Positions 10,102 through 23,143 of a DNA stretch of 64,000 nt are shown here, piece by piece. Position 1 is the stretch's first letter. The number at the start of each line of letters is the position of its first letter. This stretch comes from Nissolia schottii (Eukaryota > Streptophyta > Magnoliopsida > Fabales > Fabaceae): positions 72,894 to 136,893 of the forward strand of contig QANU01019017.1 in NCBI GenBank assembly GCA_003254905.1, in the 5' to 3' direction. Under the pieces are notes generated by a model. The model made no database searches. It was not told the DNA's origin and saw only the letters and a list, made by a program, of their open reading frames with translations. Made by a program: the position numbers and the translations under genes.

Positions 10102-13100
10102 AAGACAGTGGGAGTGAGAACGGTAGGTTCTCAGTGGAAATAACTTTAGTTCCTGAGCCTTGGATCATATTAGGTCGGACTTCAGGCCGCTCAGAGATTT
10201 CTAAGTGAACATGCATACTAAACATCCTACTGATTATTATCTGGCCTAAGGTTCTGAACGGCTTTATCTACTTTACTAGGTGATATGGGAACTACTCTTG
10301 CTTACTACGTTCTCATGCTTATTAACATTACGTTTACATACATAGCCGTCTCGAGCGTTCACTTGACGGTAATTACATAACAGCAGAATCATAAATTACA
10401 TATACTCATGCATAACAGAATCATCAGAATGAACATTACATGTACTCATGCATGGAAGAATTATCAGAATAAACCTGGGTTTTGGAATATATGTTATCCC
10501 CACCATAGTAGTGCCCTCATTTGACAATACTATGACGGGATAACCTCGCACCTATAGGTGGTCCTCTGTTGACCCCTGCGGTGGGCTTCCACCTGCCGCG
10601 AGCCCTCTCTTGACCCCTCGGCAGTGGGCGGATATTGTACCCCCACCTTAGCTTGCCCCCTTTCGACAATGCTAGGCGTGGTAACCGCACACCTCGAGGT
10701 ATGCCATCTCGACACCACCTGTGGCGGGCTTCCACATTCAGGATGCCTCTCTGACCTCCTGAAGTGGGATCATATTTGGCATCTCGTGATCACGGCCTTT
10801 TCAGCATTTATTTTCATTCAGCATTTTTCAGCAGTAATTCAGCATCTCTTGCTTTCTGTACCTGCAGCATGTCATGACTCGTTTCCTATTGTTCATTTCA
10901 TAATCTTTCTTTATCTCATGATTACTTCTAATTCTTTAGCTTTCCTTATAAAATGCATGGAATGCACATACTTCACATATTTCAGTTACAAATCATAGTG
11001 ATAACATTGAGTGTTAGAATATGTGCCTCAAGATAGTTTCCATAAGACATTCTGGTCTCAGGCCGCTCAGCGGAAACTACTGTCCGCTCAGCGTTCTGAG
11101 CTCCTGGCGCTCAGCCCTTAAAGCATTCCCGCTCAGCGGTAAGAGTCTTATCGCTTAGTGTAACATCCTAGTTTTCGCTTAGCAAAGGTTTCGCCTAGTA
11201 AGTTCGTGTGCGAACTCCTTTAGAGGTTGGAAGCGTGAACTACGGGTGTCCGTCAAGCACACGGATGCCTATGACTATGTGGCTAGGGTGGACAAGTGCC
11301 AGAATTGTGGAGAGGTCAGCAAGAAACTTGGTCGCAGTAAGCAACGAAGGAGATAGACGGAAGAGAGGGTCGAACCAGGAAGCGTCTGGCAGAACTGGAG
11401 GAGAGGATATAAAGTTGGGCTAAGCGAGGAAGTGGAGTAAATAAGTCATTAAGGGGGATACATGCATAGAATATAGGATGGGTTAGGCTTTGGAATCTCG
11501 AAGGGGGAGAATAAGGCTTATTGAGCAGAGGTGGGAAACAAGAAAGTAAAGAAAGGAATGCATGAGAGTCGAGTAAACCTGGGAGTGGAAGAAATAAGTT
11601 TAAAGAGGACATGTACGCATCGTACAAAGGGGGTTAAGGACCTAGGTAAGAGTACAACTAGGGTTGGAGGTATACACATAAATCTAAGAAGAAGGAATAA
11701 TAATCAAGTGTGACGAGGTCAAGTTCGAGTGCGGCTGCATAATCCAATTTAGGTTTCACCTAGGGAAGTATGAAAGGTAGGGCTCTAGAGGACAAAGGAA
11801 AATGTATTGAGCTTGAGAAGGAAGAGGTGTTAAGTCTACGAGGGAAGAGAAGAGAATATGGAATCAGGAACGATCGAGGTTAGAATGGTGACCTTAAGAT
11901 ATTAAGGAGAAGAGGGAGAATCTAAAAGAAATAGAAGGAGGGTGGAATACCAGAGAGCGTAGAGATAAGAAAGGATGCCCAGAAACATTGGCAACGCTAG
12001 AGACGTCAGGAAAGTGGAAGCTTGATTCCCGAGGACACGAGTGTCTGTAGAAATTATTCTGTTTAGTTTCACAAAATTCTGCTGACACTCAAATGATTCC
12101 CCTTGATGTAACATCCCGATTTTTCCTTAGAGAAATAATCGTAAACATAAATATCAAATTAATTTTTAATCAGGATTAGATAATAAATATGGGAAATTAT
12201 TAGGTAGACTACCCCTAGGAAATAAAACGTGTGGCGGCAAGAAGTTCGGCAAACAACCGAACAGTCGTTGTTTGCCAACGAAATTTTCTGGCGCGCAAAA
12301 GGTGTCCGTGAAAATAATTCCTGGAGAAAAAATTCACAAACACCTTTAAATATTAATACCCTTAGGTAGGGGGAATTAGAGGATCGCGACGGTGTAAACG
12401 GAATATTTTTCGGACTACCGTGCGCGACACACCGAGACTGCGAGCGATAAAACACGAGCGAACCGGAACCGGGAGAAAATGAGATTTTCAGCAGCTAAAC
12501 TAGGTGAGGGGGGCTGCACGGTTTGATTGGGGTTTTTGTCCAATCCCTTAAATCATGCTTCCAAAACTCACATCACCTTACCTTTCTTACACATAGCCAT
12601 ACCTACACCCATACCTTCTACTATTCATCACATTTTATTAAATCCTAAAATTCAACTAATTTCCCTCACCATTCAGCCACCCCAAAACTGAGTCCCCTCC
12701 CCCAAATTTCCAAGAGAAAGTTCATCTTCCACATTCTCGATAAACACACACCAAGCCAAGCTTCAAGAACACCACTTAGCCTTCAAGAAGTCAAGCATTC
12801 TTGCCACCCTCTTCCACCTCCCAAGAACCGAAGCACAGTCCCCAAAGTCTCCTCATCTTGGTTTCATTTTCTTCTTTCCAAAATCAAGAGGAACAACCTC
12901 TTCACCCTCCACCTTGTTCAAAGTTCTTCATCTTGGAGAAAGGTGACCCCAAGCGTTGGAAACATCAAGCTAGTGGGACTTCACTCCCATCTTCCCTCAC
13001 CACCACCAGGTTTTTCTACAAGTGGGTAAACTTGGCTTGGTCACCCTTTGTTGGCTTATGTTTGCTTGTATGTGTTTATGTGCTTGTATGCCTTATGATA

Positions 13101-13320
13101 AATTATGTTAGAAATGCTATGCTAGGACTTAGGAGATGAGTCTGAAGGGTCCTGTGACCTGGACTAGATAGGAAAATGAGTGTTGGAATATGTGGTGTTT
13201 GAACTTGGGATAAATGTGAGAAAATAAGAGCGAATAAGCAAAGAAGTAAGCGCCGAGTGGGTTCTGTGGAGGATCCCTGGAGTGGGAGTGCTGAGTGGGT
13301 TCCGCGGTGGATCCCTGGAG

Positions 13321-13660
13321 TCTGTAGAGGGCTGTTGAGCGGTGCCTGGACTGGTGCTGAGTAGTTCTGCGGAAAGTAATTGAGAGGAGTCTAGAGAGTT
13401 GTTGAGCGATGTCTGGACTGGTGCTGAGTAGTTCCGCGAAAAGTGATTGAGAGGAGTCGGTAGAGAGTCGTTGAGCGGTTCCTGGACTAGTGCTGAGTAG
13501 TTCCGCGAAAAGTAATTGAGAGGAGTTTGTAGAGAGTTGTTGAGTGACGCCTGGATTGGTTCTGAGTGGTTCCGCAGAAAGTAATTGAGAGGAGTCTAGA
13601 GAAGTCTTGAGTGGCGTCTGGACTGGTGCTGAGTGGGTTCTGCGGAGGTTTCCTGGAGTT
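13321..13660 (+). repeat. 69-base minisatellite, about 5 units
   Basis: Units starting TCTGTAGAG recur about every 69 bases and contain GAGCGGTGCCTGGACTGG, GCTGAGTAGTTC and AGTAATTGAGAGGAG. The homologous array in the other copy of this LTR (34492-35043) has about 8 units, so copy number has changed since the two copies separated. Confidence 0.85.
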
Positions 13661-14529
13661 GCTGAGAGGGTTACGTAGAGAGTACTGAGTGGGCACCAAG
13701 AGTGGTGCTGAGTGGGTTCCGCGGAGGTTCCTTGGAGTTGCTGAGAGGTTTACTTAGAGAGTGCTGAGTGGGCACCAGGAGTGGTGTTGTGTGGGTTCCG
13801 CGGAGGTTCCCGGAGTTGTTGAGTGTTTTCCCTGGAGAGGTATGCTTATGATGAGTGCATGAGTTATGTTTATGATGATGTATGATGATGTATGATGAAC
13901 ATGTTATGAGGTATGTCTAGGATGATGTATGATGAGCATGTCATGAGGAATGCTTAGGACGATGCATGTAGAACATTTTCATGAGGTATGTTTATGATGA
14001 GTGCATGAAGTATGTGTATGATGATGTATGTGGAACATTGCATGTAGAATATGTATGTTAGGAATGGTTACGCTATCATGCATCATGAGAACTAGAAGTT
14101 AATCACGTAAAGTTTAAAGAGCATAATTGAACCTTAGGGAATTAGTATGTAGTTATATGATAGTAGGTATCTCTCTTGGCAGAAATGCCCTTCACCACTC
14201 CCCACAGAGGGGTGGATTGGTTAATGATGCGGAATGAAAAGAAAGAAAGAAAGGAATGAAAAGAAAGAAAGTAAAGAAAAGATGAATGAGAAAATGTGAC
14301 GTCACGCCTATGAAATGATGATGATGTATGGTTCTTCACTTGCTTGTGTCATAGGGCCAACCCTTCACCCTCCCACTAGGTGGACGGTTATCTCTATTGA
14401 TGCTCGGAGACGGAACATTAGTTATCCGCGGTGGTTCACAACCACTCAGGTTATAGCATTGCCTGGTCGACATCAATCAGAGGAGAGAAGTAGGTTGTAG
14501 ATGTTTGGCTGCATCTACATGAGTGGGAA

Positions 14530-14645
14530 AGACTCGGCGCGGCCATGGTCCATTAGTTAGCTGGGAGCCGATGCAGCCTCGGTCCATTAGTTAGCCGAGA
14601 ACATGGAAAGCAGGATGCGTCCCGGTCCATTAGTTAGCCGGCACG
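14530..14645 (+). repeat. Three GGTCCATTAGTTAGC repeats
   Basis: Three copies about 45-50 bases apart, each followed by a variable (C)GG/GAG segment. The same triple occurs at 35845-35945, 46325-46435 and 60970-61070 in LTRs C and D. Confidence 0.8.
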
Positions 14646-16729
14646 CATGAGAGAGTCTCAAAGTTAGCATGCATAAAGTATGAAATGAATGAATATGAAA
14701 TGGTATGATGAACAAGTATGTAATGTATAAGTATATGATAATGCATATGAGCATGTGTATGAAGTAAATCCCGTCAAGAGAACGCTCGAGACGGGTATGT
14801 ATGTACGCAAGAAAAGTTAACAAGCACCTAGTACTTAGATAAGCAAGACTAGTTCCCCAGTCACCTAGTAAAGTAGATAAAGCCGTTCAGGACCTTAGGC
14901 CAGATAATAATCAGTAGAATGTTAGTATGCATGTTCACTTAGAAATACCTGAGCGGCCTGGTTGGTAAGTGAGTTAAAAAGGAATCCCCCGATGCCAAGG
15001 TAAACCACTGAGGACGAATGTTCTCACCCCCACTCACTTATGCTTCCAGGGGCAGACGTGAGCTATGAGAATTGACAAGAGGATCAGAAAAGAATGAAGG
15101 ACAAACCATCGATGACGGACAGACAGATCTTCAAGGCTATGAAGACAGGCTTAGCTAGTTGTACGATGGATGAACTTTTATTATGTATATGAATGACTAT
15201 GGCATGTATATGTAACTCTATTATAATATTATGTGATTTGTTGTATTCATCTGTGACGGACCATGTATTGATTATGTGTTTGCTTAGCTAGGGATAATGA
15301 ATATTCATAAGCCCATGGCTCTATCGTTTGTCTTATATTCTTGATTCACACATGGCTCATATTTCGTAACTAAGCACTCAGTAGAAAAGTTTTAAACTGG
15401 TCCATATTTTCCTTAACTTAGTATTTTCGAAAAGAAATAAAGGACTATAAGTAATCCCACCAAATGATTAACAACCTAGTGAGCATTGCGTACTACTCGA
15501 GGGTATGCAATTAGCTAGGGTGTTACACTCATCGGTAAGAGTCTCATCGCTCAGCAGTATGACATGTGTTCAAAAATATATTTCCATCCTTATCTCTTTC
15601 CAAAAATATCTTTCTGTCCTTATCCTTATCCGCGGTGAGCTTCAGACCGCTCAGCGGTAACTGCCATCCGCTCAGTGCTCTGGAGTTCACGTTTGAAAAA
15701 TATTGATGCATTCTGCTCAGCGACGCCTGGGGCCGTTCAGCGGTAATTGGGCGAAACTGAAAACATAATGCATCGTTTTCTTCCCTTTCTTCCCCGTTTC
15801 TCCCATGGATCCTTCTTGAGCTTTTACAGATATTCCACACATAATAAACCTATCTAGTCCAGGTCACAAGACCCTTCAGAATCATCTTCCTAAGCCCTAA
15901 CATAGTTTCTAACATACATAAACATATATTCAAAGAATCATACACACACACATAATCACATAAACAATCATCCACCATCAAAGAAGTGAGGAACTAGAGT
16001 TACCCACTTCCTAAAGAGCTGTTTGGTGGTGGAAGAATGATGAAATTAAGCTTGATTGCTTGAGTTCTTGCCAAGAAGTAAAACCCTTGAAATAGGAAGA
16101 TGGAGATGTTATGGAAGCTTAGGGTTTTCTCACCAAGGGAAGAGGAGGGTAGCTCACGGTCTTGTGTTGCTACTTGCTATGCATATAAGTTGAAAATAAG
16201 AGAAGACAATAAAGGCATAGATGGATTTCGGGTGGATGAGCTCTTGGTAGCATAATTAGGAAGAAAATAAATGAAAGAAACTTTGGTGTGTGTGTTTCGT
16301 GGGCAAGGGCTGCCGTGGGAAATTTGTGGCCCTTGGCCATACATGTGTTACTTTTCTCTGTGTGTTTTTGGTCGTGTTTTCTCATTAACTATTTATGTCC
16401 AGAAGTCCTAAAAATATTTCGGACATACCGTTGTGACCTACTAATTTTTCTCATTAATATTTAAATCTTTGTCGAGATATTCTCGAATTTATTTTCATAT
16501 TAGTGTATTTTACGGACTCCTTTGAGTCGTGATTAAATTTTAATAATAACCTAACATCGAACTGAGCGTCCTAGCATGCCACACAAAATCATTATTTTTA
16601 GCTAATATTACAAGGATTGCAATTAATACTTTAATTTTTATTTTATTTTATTTTATCTTTTCTTATTAATGTATTCTTAATTATTTATTATGCGGAATCT
16701 TGGTGAAGGGAAAAACTTGGGCTGTTATA

Positions 16730-19700
16730 TTCCACCCCCTTCGAAAAATTCCGTCCTCGAAATTGAAAGATAAGGATAAGTCCGTACCTTTCAAACAACT
16801 CCGGATAGACTTTCCTCATGTCAGCTTCTAGTTCCCATGTCTGCTCTTCTAGTTCCCCGTTCGTCCATACCACTCGTACCATAGGGATCTCCTTGTTCCT
16901 CGTCTGACGAATCTTGTGATCAATGATTCGTTGCGGCGTGAGCAGTAGGGATAAATCTTCTCTCAACTGTATCTGCTATGGTTGTAGTACATGGTCGGAG
17001 GACGCATAGTACTTGCGTAACTAGGAGACATGAAAGACATTGTGGATTTTGGCTAGGTTCGGCGGAAGAGCTATCCGGTACGCTACCGGTCCAATATGTT
17101 CCAGGATCTGGAAAGGTCCAATGAATCAGGGGTTCAGCTTCCTGATCTTTAAAGACCATCCAATACCTGTCGCCGGAGTAACCTTTAGGAAGACATGATC
17201 TCCCTCTTGGAACTCGAGTGGTCTCATTCGATTATCTGCATAGCTCTTCTGTCGGCTTTGCGCCGTGAGTACTATCTTTCGCAACAGCTTCATAAATTCT
17301 TCTGTCTCTCTAGTTTCCTCAGGGTCTAAACAGCAATACTGCCTGCTGTCATTCCAACATAACGGCGACTGACACTTCCTGCCATATAATGCTTCGAATG
17401 GAGCCATACCAATGCTAGCCTGATAGCTGTTATTATAGGAAAACTCCACGAATGGTAGTATTTCCTCCCAGTTTCCTGGCGTGTCTAGCGCACAGGCTCT
17501 TAGCATATCTTCCAAAGTCTGAATGGTGCGCTCGGACTGGCCGTCTGTCTGAGGGTGGTACGCTGAACTCAAGTGCAACTGAGACCCATATGCCCTCTGA
17601 AAAGCAGTCCAGAATCTAGAAGTAAACCTGGGATCTCTGTAACCTTACCACCTCCTTGACATATAGTTGTACCAGCTTCTCCAGCGGGTAAGTCATCTTG
17701 ATCAGAATAAAATGAGCAGCCTTAGTCAATCTGTCCACAATTACCCAAATGGCATCTACTCTTGTCCGAGTACGTGGTAACTGTAACACAAAATCCATCG
17801 CTATGGCCTCCCACTTCCATTCTGGAATCTCTGGAGGATTCAGCAACCCTGGTAGTCTTTGGTGCTCGATCTTCACTTTCTAACAAACCAAGCACTTCTG
17901 TACCCAGTCCTCGACATCCCTCTTCAATCCTGGCCACCAAAACATCTGCTTGAGATCATGGTACATCTTGGTGGTACCTGGGTGCATCGTGAAATGGCTC
18001 TTGTGAGCCACCTTCAAGATATCCTCCCTTAAACTGCCTTCCTTAGGCATGCAAATGCGCCCGTCAAATCGCAAAATCCCATCGGCGCTTGTCGTTGTTT
18101 CCTTGATCTTACCCTCGTCAACAGCCTTGCAGAACTTACACCAAGTGTCCTCCTGACAATCCTCCTGAGCCTCTACTATTCTGTGCTTGAAATCACTGCT
18201 GACCTGTAGAGGATACAATGTCAACCGATCATGTTGCCGCGCAACAGTCAAGTTGAGGTCACGAAATTCCTCTAACAACTTTGCTTCCTCCACCATCATT
18301 GAGCTATCTGCAAAGACCTTCGGCTCAAAGCATCAGCCACTACATTGGCCTTCCCAGGGTGATAGTTAAGATTGAAGTCATAATCCTTAAGAAATTCAGT
18401 CCATCTCCTTTGACGCATATTCAGTTCCTTCTGGTCGAACAGGTATTTCAGACTTTTGTGATCTGAATATACCTCAAACCGAACTCCATACAGATAATGC
18501 CTCCATATCTTCAATGCAAAAACTACCGCAGCCAACTCTAGATCATGCGTAGGGTAGTTTACCTCATGTTGCTTCAACTGTCTAGAGGCATAGGCTATCA
18601 CCTGGCGTCGTTGCATTAGCACGCATCCAAGTCCAGCACCTGACGCATCACAATATACCTCGAAAGGTTCCTGGGGATCAGGCAACACTAGTACTGGAGC
18701 GGTGGTCAATCTCTCCTTCAGCTCGCAGAAACTTCGTTCACATTCTGCGGACCAAACCATCTTTGCTCCCTTCCTAGTCAGCTTCGTCAACGACAAAGCG
18801 ATCTGTGAGAATCCCTGGATAAACCTTCGATAATATCTAGCAAATCCCAAAAAGCTTCGTAACTCTATAACTGAAGTGGGTCTCTCCCACGTTCTGACTG
18901 CTTTGACCTTACTGGGATCTACTGATACCCCCTGGTCCGAGATCACATGGCCTAGAAACTGCACCTTTCTGGCCCAAAACTCACACTTAGAGAGCTTGGC
19001 GTACAACTTCTTGTCTCTTAGAATCTCCAGCACTATCTGCAGATGTCTAGTGTGCTCCTCCTCACTCTTCGAGTACACTAGAATGTCATCGATAAAGACA
19101 ATGACACAGTCATCCAGATACTCACGGAAGATCCTATGCATGTAGTCCATAAAGATTGCGGGAGCATTCATCAATCCGAAGGACATTACCGTGAACTCAT
19201 AATGACCGTAACGGGATCGGAACGCTGTCTCAGCTATATCCTCCTCCCGTACTCTAATCTGGTGGTAGCCAGACCGTAAGTCAATCCTCGAGAAGATCTT
19301 TGCATCCTTCAACTGGTTTAGAAGATCGTCGATTCTAGGCAATGGATACTTGTTCTTAATTGTCACCTTGTTCAACTGCCTGTAATCGACACACATCCTC
19401 ATAGTGCCATCCTTTTTCTTCACAAATAACACTGGTGCTCCCCACGGTGATGCACTTGGCCGAATGAATTGCTTCCCCATTAATTCTTCTAACTGCCTTT
19501 TCAAGTCTTGCAGTTCCAATGGAGACATACGATACGGCGCAATGGAAATAGGTCCAGCGCCTGGCACCAGATCAATAGAAAACTCTACCTCCCGTTTCGG
19601 TGGAAACACCAGAATGTCATCAGGGAAAACATCTGAATAGTCTTGGACTACAGGAATATCTCTGACTTCCCATTTTGCAACTTCCACCTCCGACGATGCA

Positions 19701-19992
19701 AAGAAAACATACCCTTGATCTCTTAACTGACAGCAGCACAGAATCGGCAACTCCTCATCTGAAGCTACTGGGCTGGTAGCTGTAGAGGGAAAAGTAACAA
19801 GCTTCCTGGCACAGTCGAGAACAACCTGGTTGGCATTCAGCCAATCCATCCCTAGTATCACATCCAGTCCTACTAGGGGAAGACAGATTAAGTCAGCTAC
19901 GAACTTTCTTTCCTGCAGCTAAAAAGGACATCGCAGACATACTTGACAAGTCTTAACCGGCGGTGCAGTGGGTGTGGATACAGCAAGCGTAT
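16730..19992 (-). pseudogene. Tekay/Del chromovirus pol, interior of element with LTR F
   Basis: Minus-strand interior of a Tekay-type Gypsy element. Running 5' to 3' on the minus strand: the end of an aspartic protease (about 19992-19840, [11 protein letters not shown]), reverse transcriptase (about 19700-18900, with [10 protein letters not shown] and the FIDD active-site box near 19087), RNase H (about 18650-18300, [12 protein letters not shown]), integrase with its HHCC finger (about 18000-17880) and core ([10 protein letters not shown] near 17530), and a chromodomain-type C-terminus (about 16900-16790, ELEEQTWELEADMRK). The domain order PR-RT-RH-IN-chromodomain is that of plant chromoviruses. 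It is broken, with several breaks, and the Athila element at 19993 sits in its protease. Confidence 0.9.
16731..16744 (-). promoter_or_regulatory. Polypurine tract of Tekay element F
   Basis: The minus strand reads CGAAGGGGGTGGAA directly before the LTR start at 16729. The same AAGGGGGTGGAA tract precedes the 3' LTR of element E at 57177-57188. Confidence 0.85.
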
Positions 19993-20885
19993 TGATGAAA
20001 GCTTTTACAGCAATGGTTTTGTACTCTCGTTAATTTAAAATATCCTGTTTAAAGCTTTCAGATCCTTGAGGGATCCAATTGCAGTAAAGTCGGGTGTTAT
20101 CGTATCCACAGAGATTGTGATTAAAACAACAGCCTTTGATTGATGCTACTTTAAGCTTATAAAAAGTGATTGGTTGGTTTGAGTAAATTTAACAAAGAAA
20201 TGATAGAATAAAATATAAAACGATTGATGAACTTGAGTTTAGGCAAGTAGAGAAAGATGTTGGGATTTGAATTGCAATATTACTGTTAATGTAACCAATA
20301 ATTCAATTAATATGACCTACGAGTTCTTTTGATTCTATCGCCACCAGTTCTTAAATTAATCATCTCATTTGAGCATGTTAAGATCACAAGTTCCTTTATT
20401 AGGTTGTCAATTGCCTTGCACAAATTTAACAAAGTTCCTTGACGTAATATAGGTGTTAAAGCGATTAGTTCTTGGTTTCCAGTTAAGGCGATTAAATACT
20501 AAATGAATTGATCTAGGTCAGATTAAAGGATGGTAACTTACGTCCACAACATTTAAACGTTGAATCAAACTTTTAGCATAGCAAGATTGAACTTAACTTG
20601 TTTTGTAACTTACTTAGGATAGCTTTCACTTAAACAAATAAGTCTCAAGTTAAGAATCAAAGCACTAAACAAAAGTTAGCGTTAGGTGCAAGATCAATCA
20701 TAAAAATCATAGAACATCATAGAGTCATACTCATGAATCAAGACGGATACATTAAAGCAATACAACGCATCAAATCCCAACAAAGAAGAAGTTAGCTATC
20801 CATTGTCATGGATAGATTACAACTTACAGGGGTTTAGAGCAATGATTGGTTGAAAAGGGTGGTGAAATGACTCCACACGTCCACC

Positions 20886-21059
20886 ACGATTCACAACCGT
20901 TGACAATCTGGCAGCACTTCCGTTAAGGAAAGCTTCTAAACCCTAATTTCCTACCTAACCCTAGCTTAAGANACGGTTCACAACCGTTTGATAATCCAGC
21001 AACACTTCCGTTAAGGAAAGCTTCTAAACCCTAATTTCCTACCTAACCCTAGCTTAGGA
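20886..21059. other. Duplicated block around an ambiguous base (N at 20972)
   Basis: About 86 bases before the N (20886-20971) are repeated almost exactly after it (20973-21059). The partner LTR near 29640-29730 has the block once. This is the pattern left when overlapping contig ends are abutted. Confidence 0.75.
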
Positions 21060-21434
21060 AAGTATGGAAAATGAATGAAATGATGAAGGAGGAAGGAGGG
21101 AAATGAGTGATGCCATAGGGAAAATTTGGGAAGACCGCTCAGCGGTTGAGCACCGCCGCTGAGCGGTTTGGTCAAAAATGATGGCTTACGCGGCTTCAAT
21201 TAATGGTGTTTCGGCTTGCAGGGCGGCGCCGAGATTCGTGGCTGCTCCAGCCTGGCACAATAAATGCTGGCGGTGGACCCTTTCTAGAAGCTTTGACCGC
21301 TGAGCGGTAAGCTTTATCCGCTGAGCGAACCAGCCTCCAGCGCTGAGTGCTTGTGTGTTATCGCTGAGTGAGGTTGCTGTTCCATCATCATTTTTGTTTC
21401 CTTTCTTTTGATGCCCTTTTTCTTCCATTCTTCT

Positions 21435-21541
21435 AGGGATTAGCCTTCACTATTATTCTTGTATCCATCTTCCATAATATGTAATAANAGGGATTTAATC
21501 TTCATTATTATTCTTGTATCCATCTTCCATAATATGTAATA
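21435..21541. other. Duplicated block around an ambiguous base (N at 21488)
   Basis: A 53-base block (21435-21487) is repeated after the N (21489-21541). The partner LTR has it once near 30133-30183. Probable assembly join, as at 20972. Confidence 0.75.
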
Positions 21542-21643
21542 AAACCTACAAAACATAAGACTTTATTTAGGTAATTTGTTTAAAACATAAACGGATAAGG
21601 GCCATTTTGATTAATAAGAATTACGAAAATTAGGCACTTATCA

Positions 21644-21656
21644 CTCCCCCTGACTT
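21644..21656 (-). promoter_or_regulatory. Athila-1 polypurine tract
   Basis: The minus strand reads AAGTCAGGGGGAG immediately before the LTR start TGATAAGTG, the expected place for plus-strand priming. Confidence 0.85.
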
Positions 21657-22247
21657 AAGACCTTGTTTGTCCTCAAACAAGAGGTAGTAGAGTTTTTTAC
21701 AAGAGATCAATGCTTTATGAACAATCGGTTATTTGCAATGTATTGAAAAGTTTCAGATAGTTTAAGCTTAAGACCATGTGAAACAACATAGAATAACCTG
21801 GAACATGAACAAGTGCTCAATTACTTGAATAACATAAACAAATCACTCTATCCAATGTCTTTTCCACCAAGGAAATTTTTCTTTATGCACACAATGATCA
21901 GTGGACCAATTTAGGGTGAGTGTTACACTCATTTGCCACCATTGAATCACAACAATTCAAATTTTTTACCTGCCTTTCAATTCAATCCAAAAGTATGGTT
22001 GGTCAAGGATCACAGAAGGACTTTTAAGGGTTGTAACGTGGCCAGGCTACCAAGAAAATTTGGTTTTTTTGGATATGCAAATATTTCTAATTAAGAGAGC
22101 AATGAAACCAACTCCTTTTGTGCCCTTCCTTTTCTTATCCCTTTTCTTTTTCTTTTAGTTTTGGGATAGAATGTTTCTTTTTCTTTACTTGCTTTTGTTC
22201 TTTTTCTTCAACTTTTTGTATGTTTCTTCCACTTGTTTTTACCCTTA

Positions 22248-22261
22248 TCTCCCCCTGACTT
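22248..22261 (-). promoter_or_regulatory. Second, internal polypurine-like tract of Athila-1
   Basis: The minus strand reads AAGTCAGGGGGAGA, the same as the terminal tract, about 600 bases upstream of it. The matching copy in the second Athila element is 41156-41169. Confidence 0.7.
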
Positions 22262-23129
22262 AGATTCTTGCACATAATCCAATTTTGAATGCTCTCTTAA
22301 TTTAGAAATTAAGGGAAATCATTGTTTTTCCTTTAAGGGTTTAGGGATTATGTAATAACCAAGAAATTTCTCATGTTAGGCTCAACTGGGGTAGCAAAGG
22401 ATATTCCTAATCATGCTCAGTTTTATTTGGCCAAGTGGTTTTTAATTCTAAAGAACAAAAATGCCTTGATCATTTCCTATTCCTTCCATACAATTTTCTT
22501 GATTAAAGACTCAAACAAATTCAATTGTGTAAAAACAATGGTGATGCCCTCTATCTCACATAGTGTATGGCTCACTCCCTCACATGGGATTTGGGGTTAA
22601 TTTCCTTGATTTAAAAACATTTTCAATGTTATGCTTATGCAAAACAAGTAAAATATACATATGAACATGCTCAAGGTATCTATGCAAGAATCACAAGGGT
22701 CTATGATGGAGTATGAAACAATTTAATTCATGTTTTGTTATATGTGTTCATGCATCAAATCCCAGGCAAAATAAACTAATACGCAATTATTTTTAAACAT
22801 CAAGTCTTAGGAACAAAAAGTATCCTAGCTAATTAAAGGAAATTAATGTAATAAGGTGCTAAAAATTTAAAAATGCTCCCTTGTTCATGGTGAAGATGTT
22901 CCCTTGATGAAGTCTCCTTTCCAGTTGTTTAAACTACTTCATCTTGCTTCAAAATTCAAGAAATAAAGGCTTATGATTCATGCGCTTCTTTCTCTTGATT
23001 TTAATCCTGCAAAACAACTAAGGAACTCCTTTGCCAAGAATTTTCAATTAGCAATTTCACCATTTTTTTCAAAAATTAATCTTAACACCTTAATGCTTAC
23101 TATAATAATAATAAAAACTTTCAAAACTC

Positions 23130-23143
23130 TGGGTTGCCTCCCA
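23130..23143 (-). other. Conserved TGGGAGGCAACCCA inverted repeat after Athila pol
   Basis: TGGG/CCCA arms flank AGGCAA, inside a stretch conserved between both Athila copies (GAGCGCTTCCTGGGAGGCAA). It lies just past the pol stop region and is noncoding. Confidence 0.6.

Larger units (their letters stand above)
11159..15527 (+). mobile_element. Composite LTR (LTR start plus complete LTR C)
   Basis: This begins TGTAACATCCTAG at 11159 and ends AGGGTGTTACA at 15527. A second full LTR start (TGTAACATCCCG) lies inside at 12107. The flanks CTTAG (11154-11158) and CTCAT (15528-15532) look like a worn CTCAG target duplication, so the whole 4.4 kb seems to have inserted as one unit in LTR F. A second copy from the point matching 11724 onward lies at 30276-36830 with the same internal junction. 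The 11190-12040 part is purine-rich and carries no frame I recognise. Confidence 0.65.
12107..15527 (+). mobile_element. Tekay-like LTR, family C, inside the composite LTR
   Basis: 3421 bases from TGTAACATCCCGATTTTTCC to GGGTGTTACA. Parts seen are the CGGACNACCGTGCGCGAC block (about 12410), a donor-like GTGG^GTAAAC (13026), a 69-base tandem repeat (13321-13660), a repeated GGTCCATTAGTTAGC zone (14530-14645), the conserved core block (14833-14960) and an acceptor-like CCAG^G (15049). It is highly similar to 33320-36830. Confidence 0.8.
9573..16729 (-). mobile_element. Tekay 3' LTR, family F, split by the composite LTR
   Basis: The minus-strand LTR starts TATAACAGCCC at 16729, directly after a polypurine tract, and ends GGGTGTTTCA at 9573. 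The composite LTR at 11159-15527 lies inside it, leaving about 2.78 kb of its own sequence. It holds GCTCAGCGG repeats (11055-11158 and 15533-15745), a donor-like GTGG^GTAAC (16003, minus), a CCCTC-TTGACAAT repeat zone (10505-10770), the conserved core block (about 10140-10300) and an acceptor-like CAG^G (10092, minus). It belongs to the pol-bearing element on its right. Confidence 0.85.
19993..21643 (-). repeat. Athila-1 3' LTR
   Basis: Bounded by TGATGAAAGC and GCACTTATCA on the plus strand. Contains a cluster of GCTGAGCGG/CCGCTCAGCGG motifs (about 21130-21370). Two local duplications of 86 and 53 bases sit on either side of single N bases (20972, 21488) and are absent from the partner LTR; they look like assembly joins rather than biology. 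Confidence 0.9.

Noticed and set aside
13202-13860. Centromeric-type satellite
   Set aside because: The 69-base array is short, lies inside one LTR family and differs in copy number between its two copies; no higher-order array is seen.
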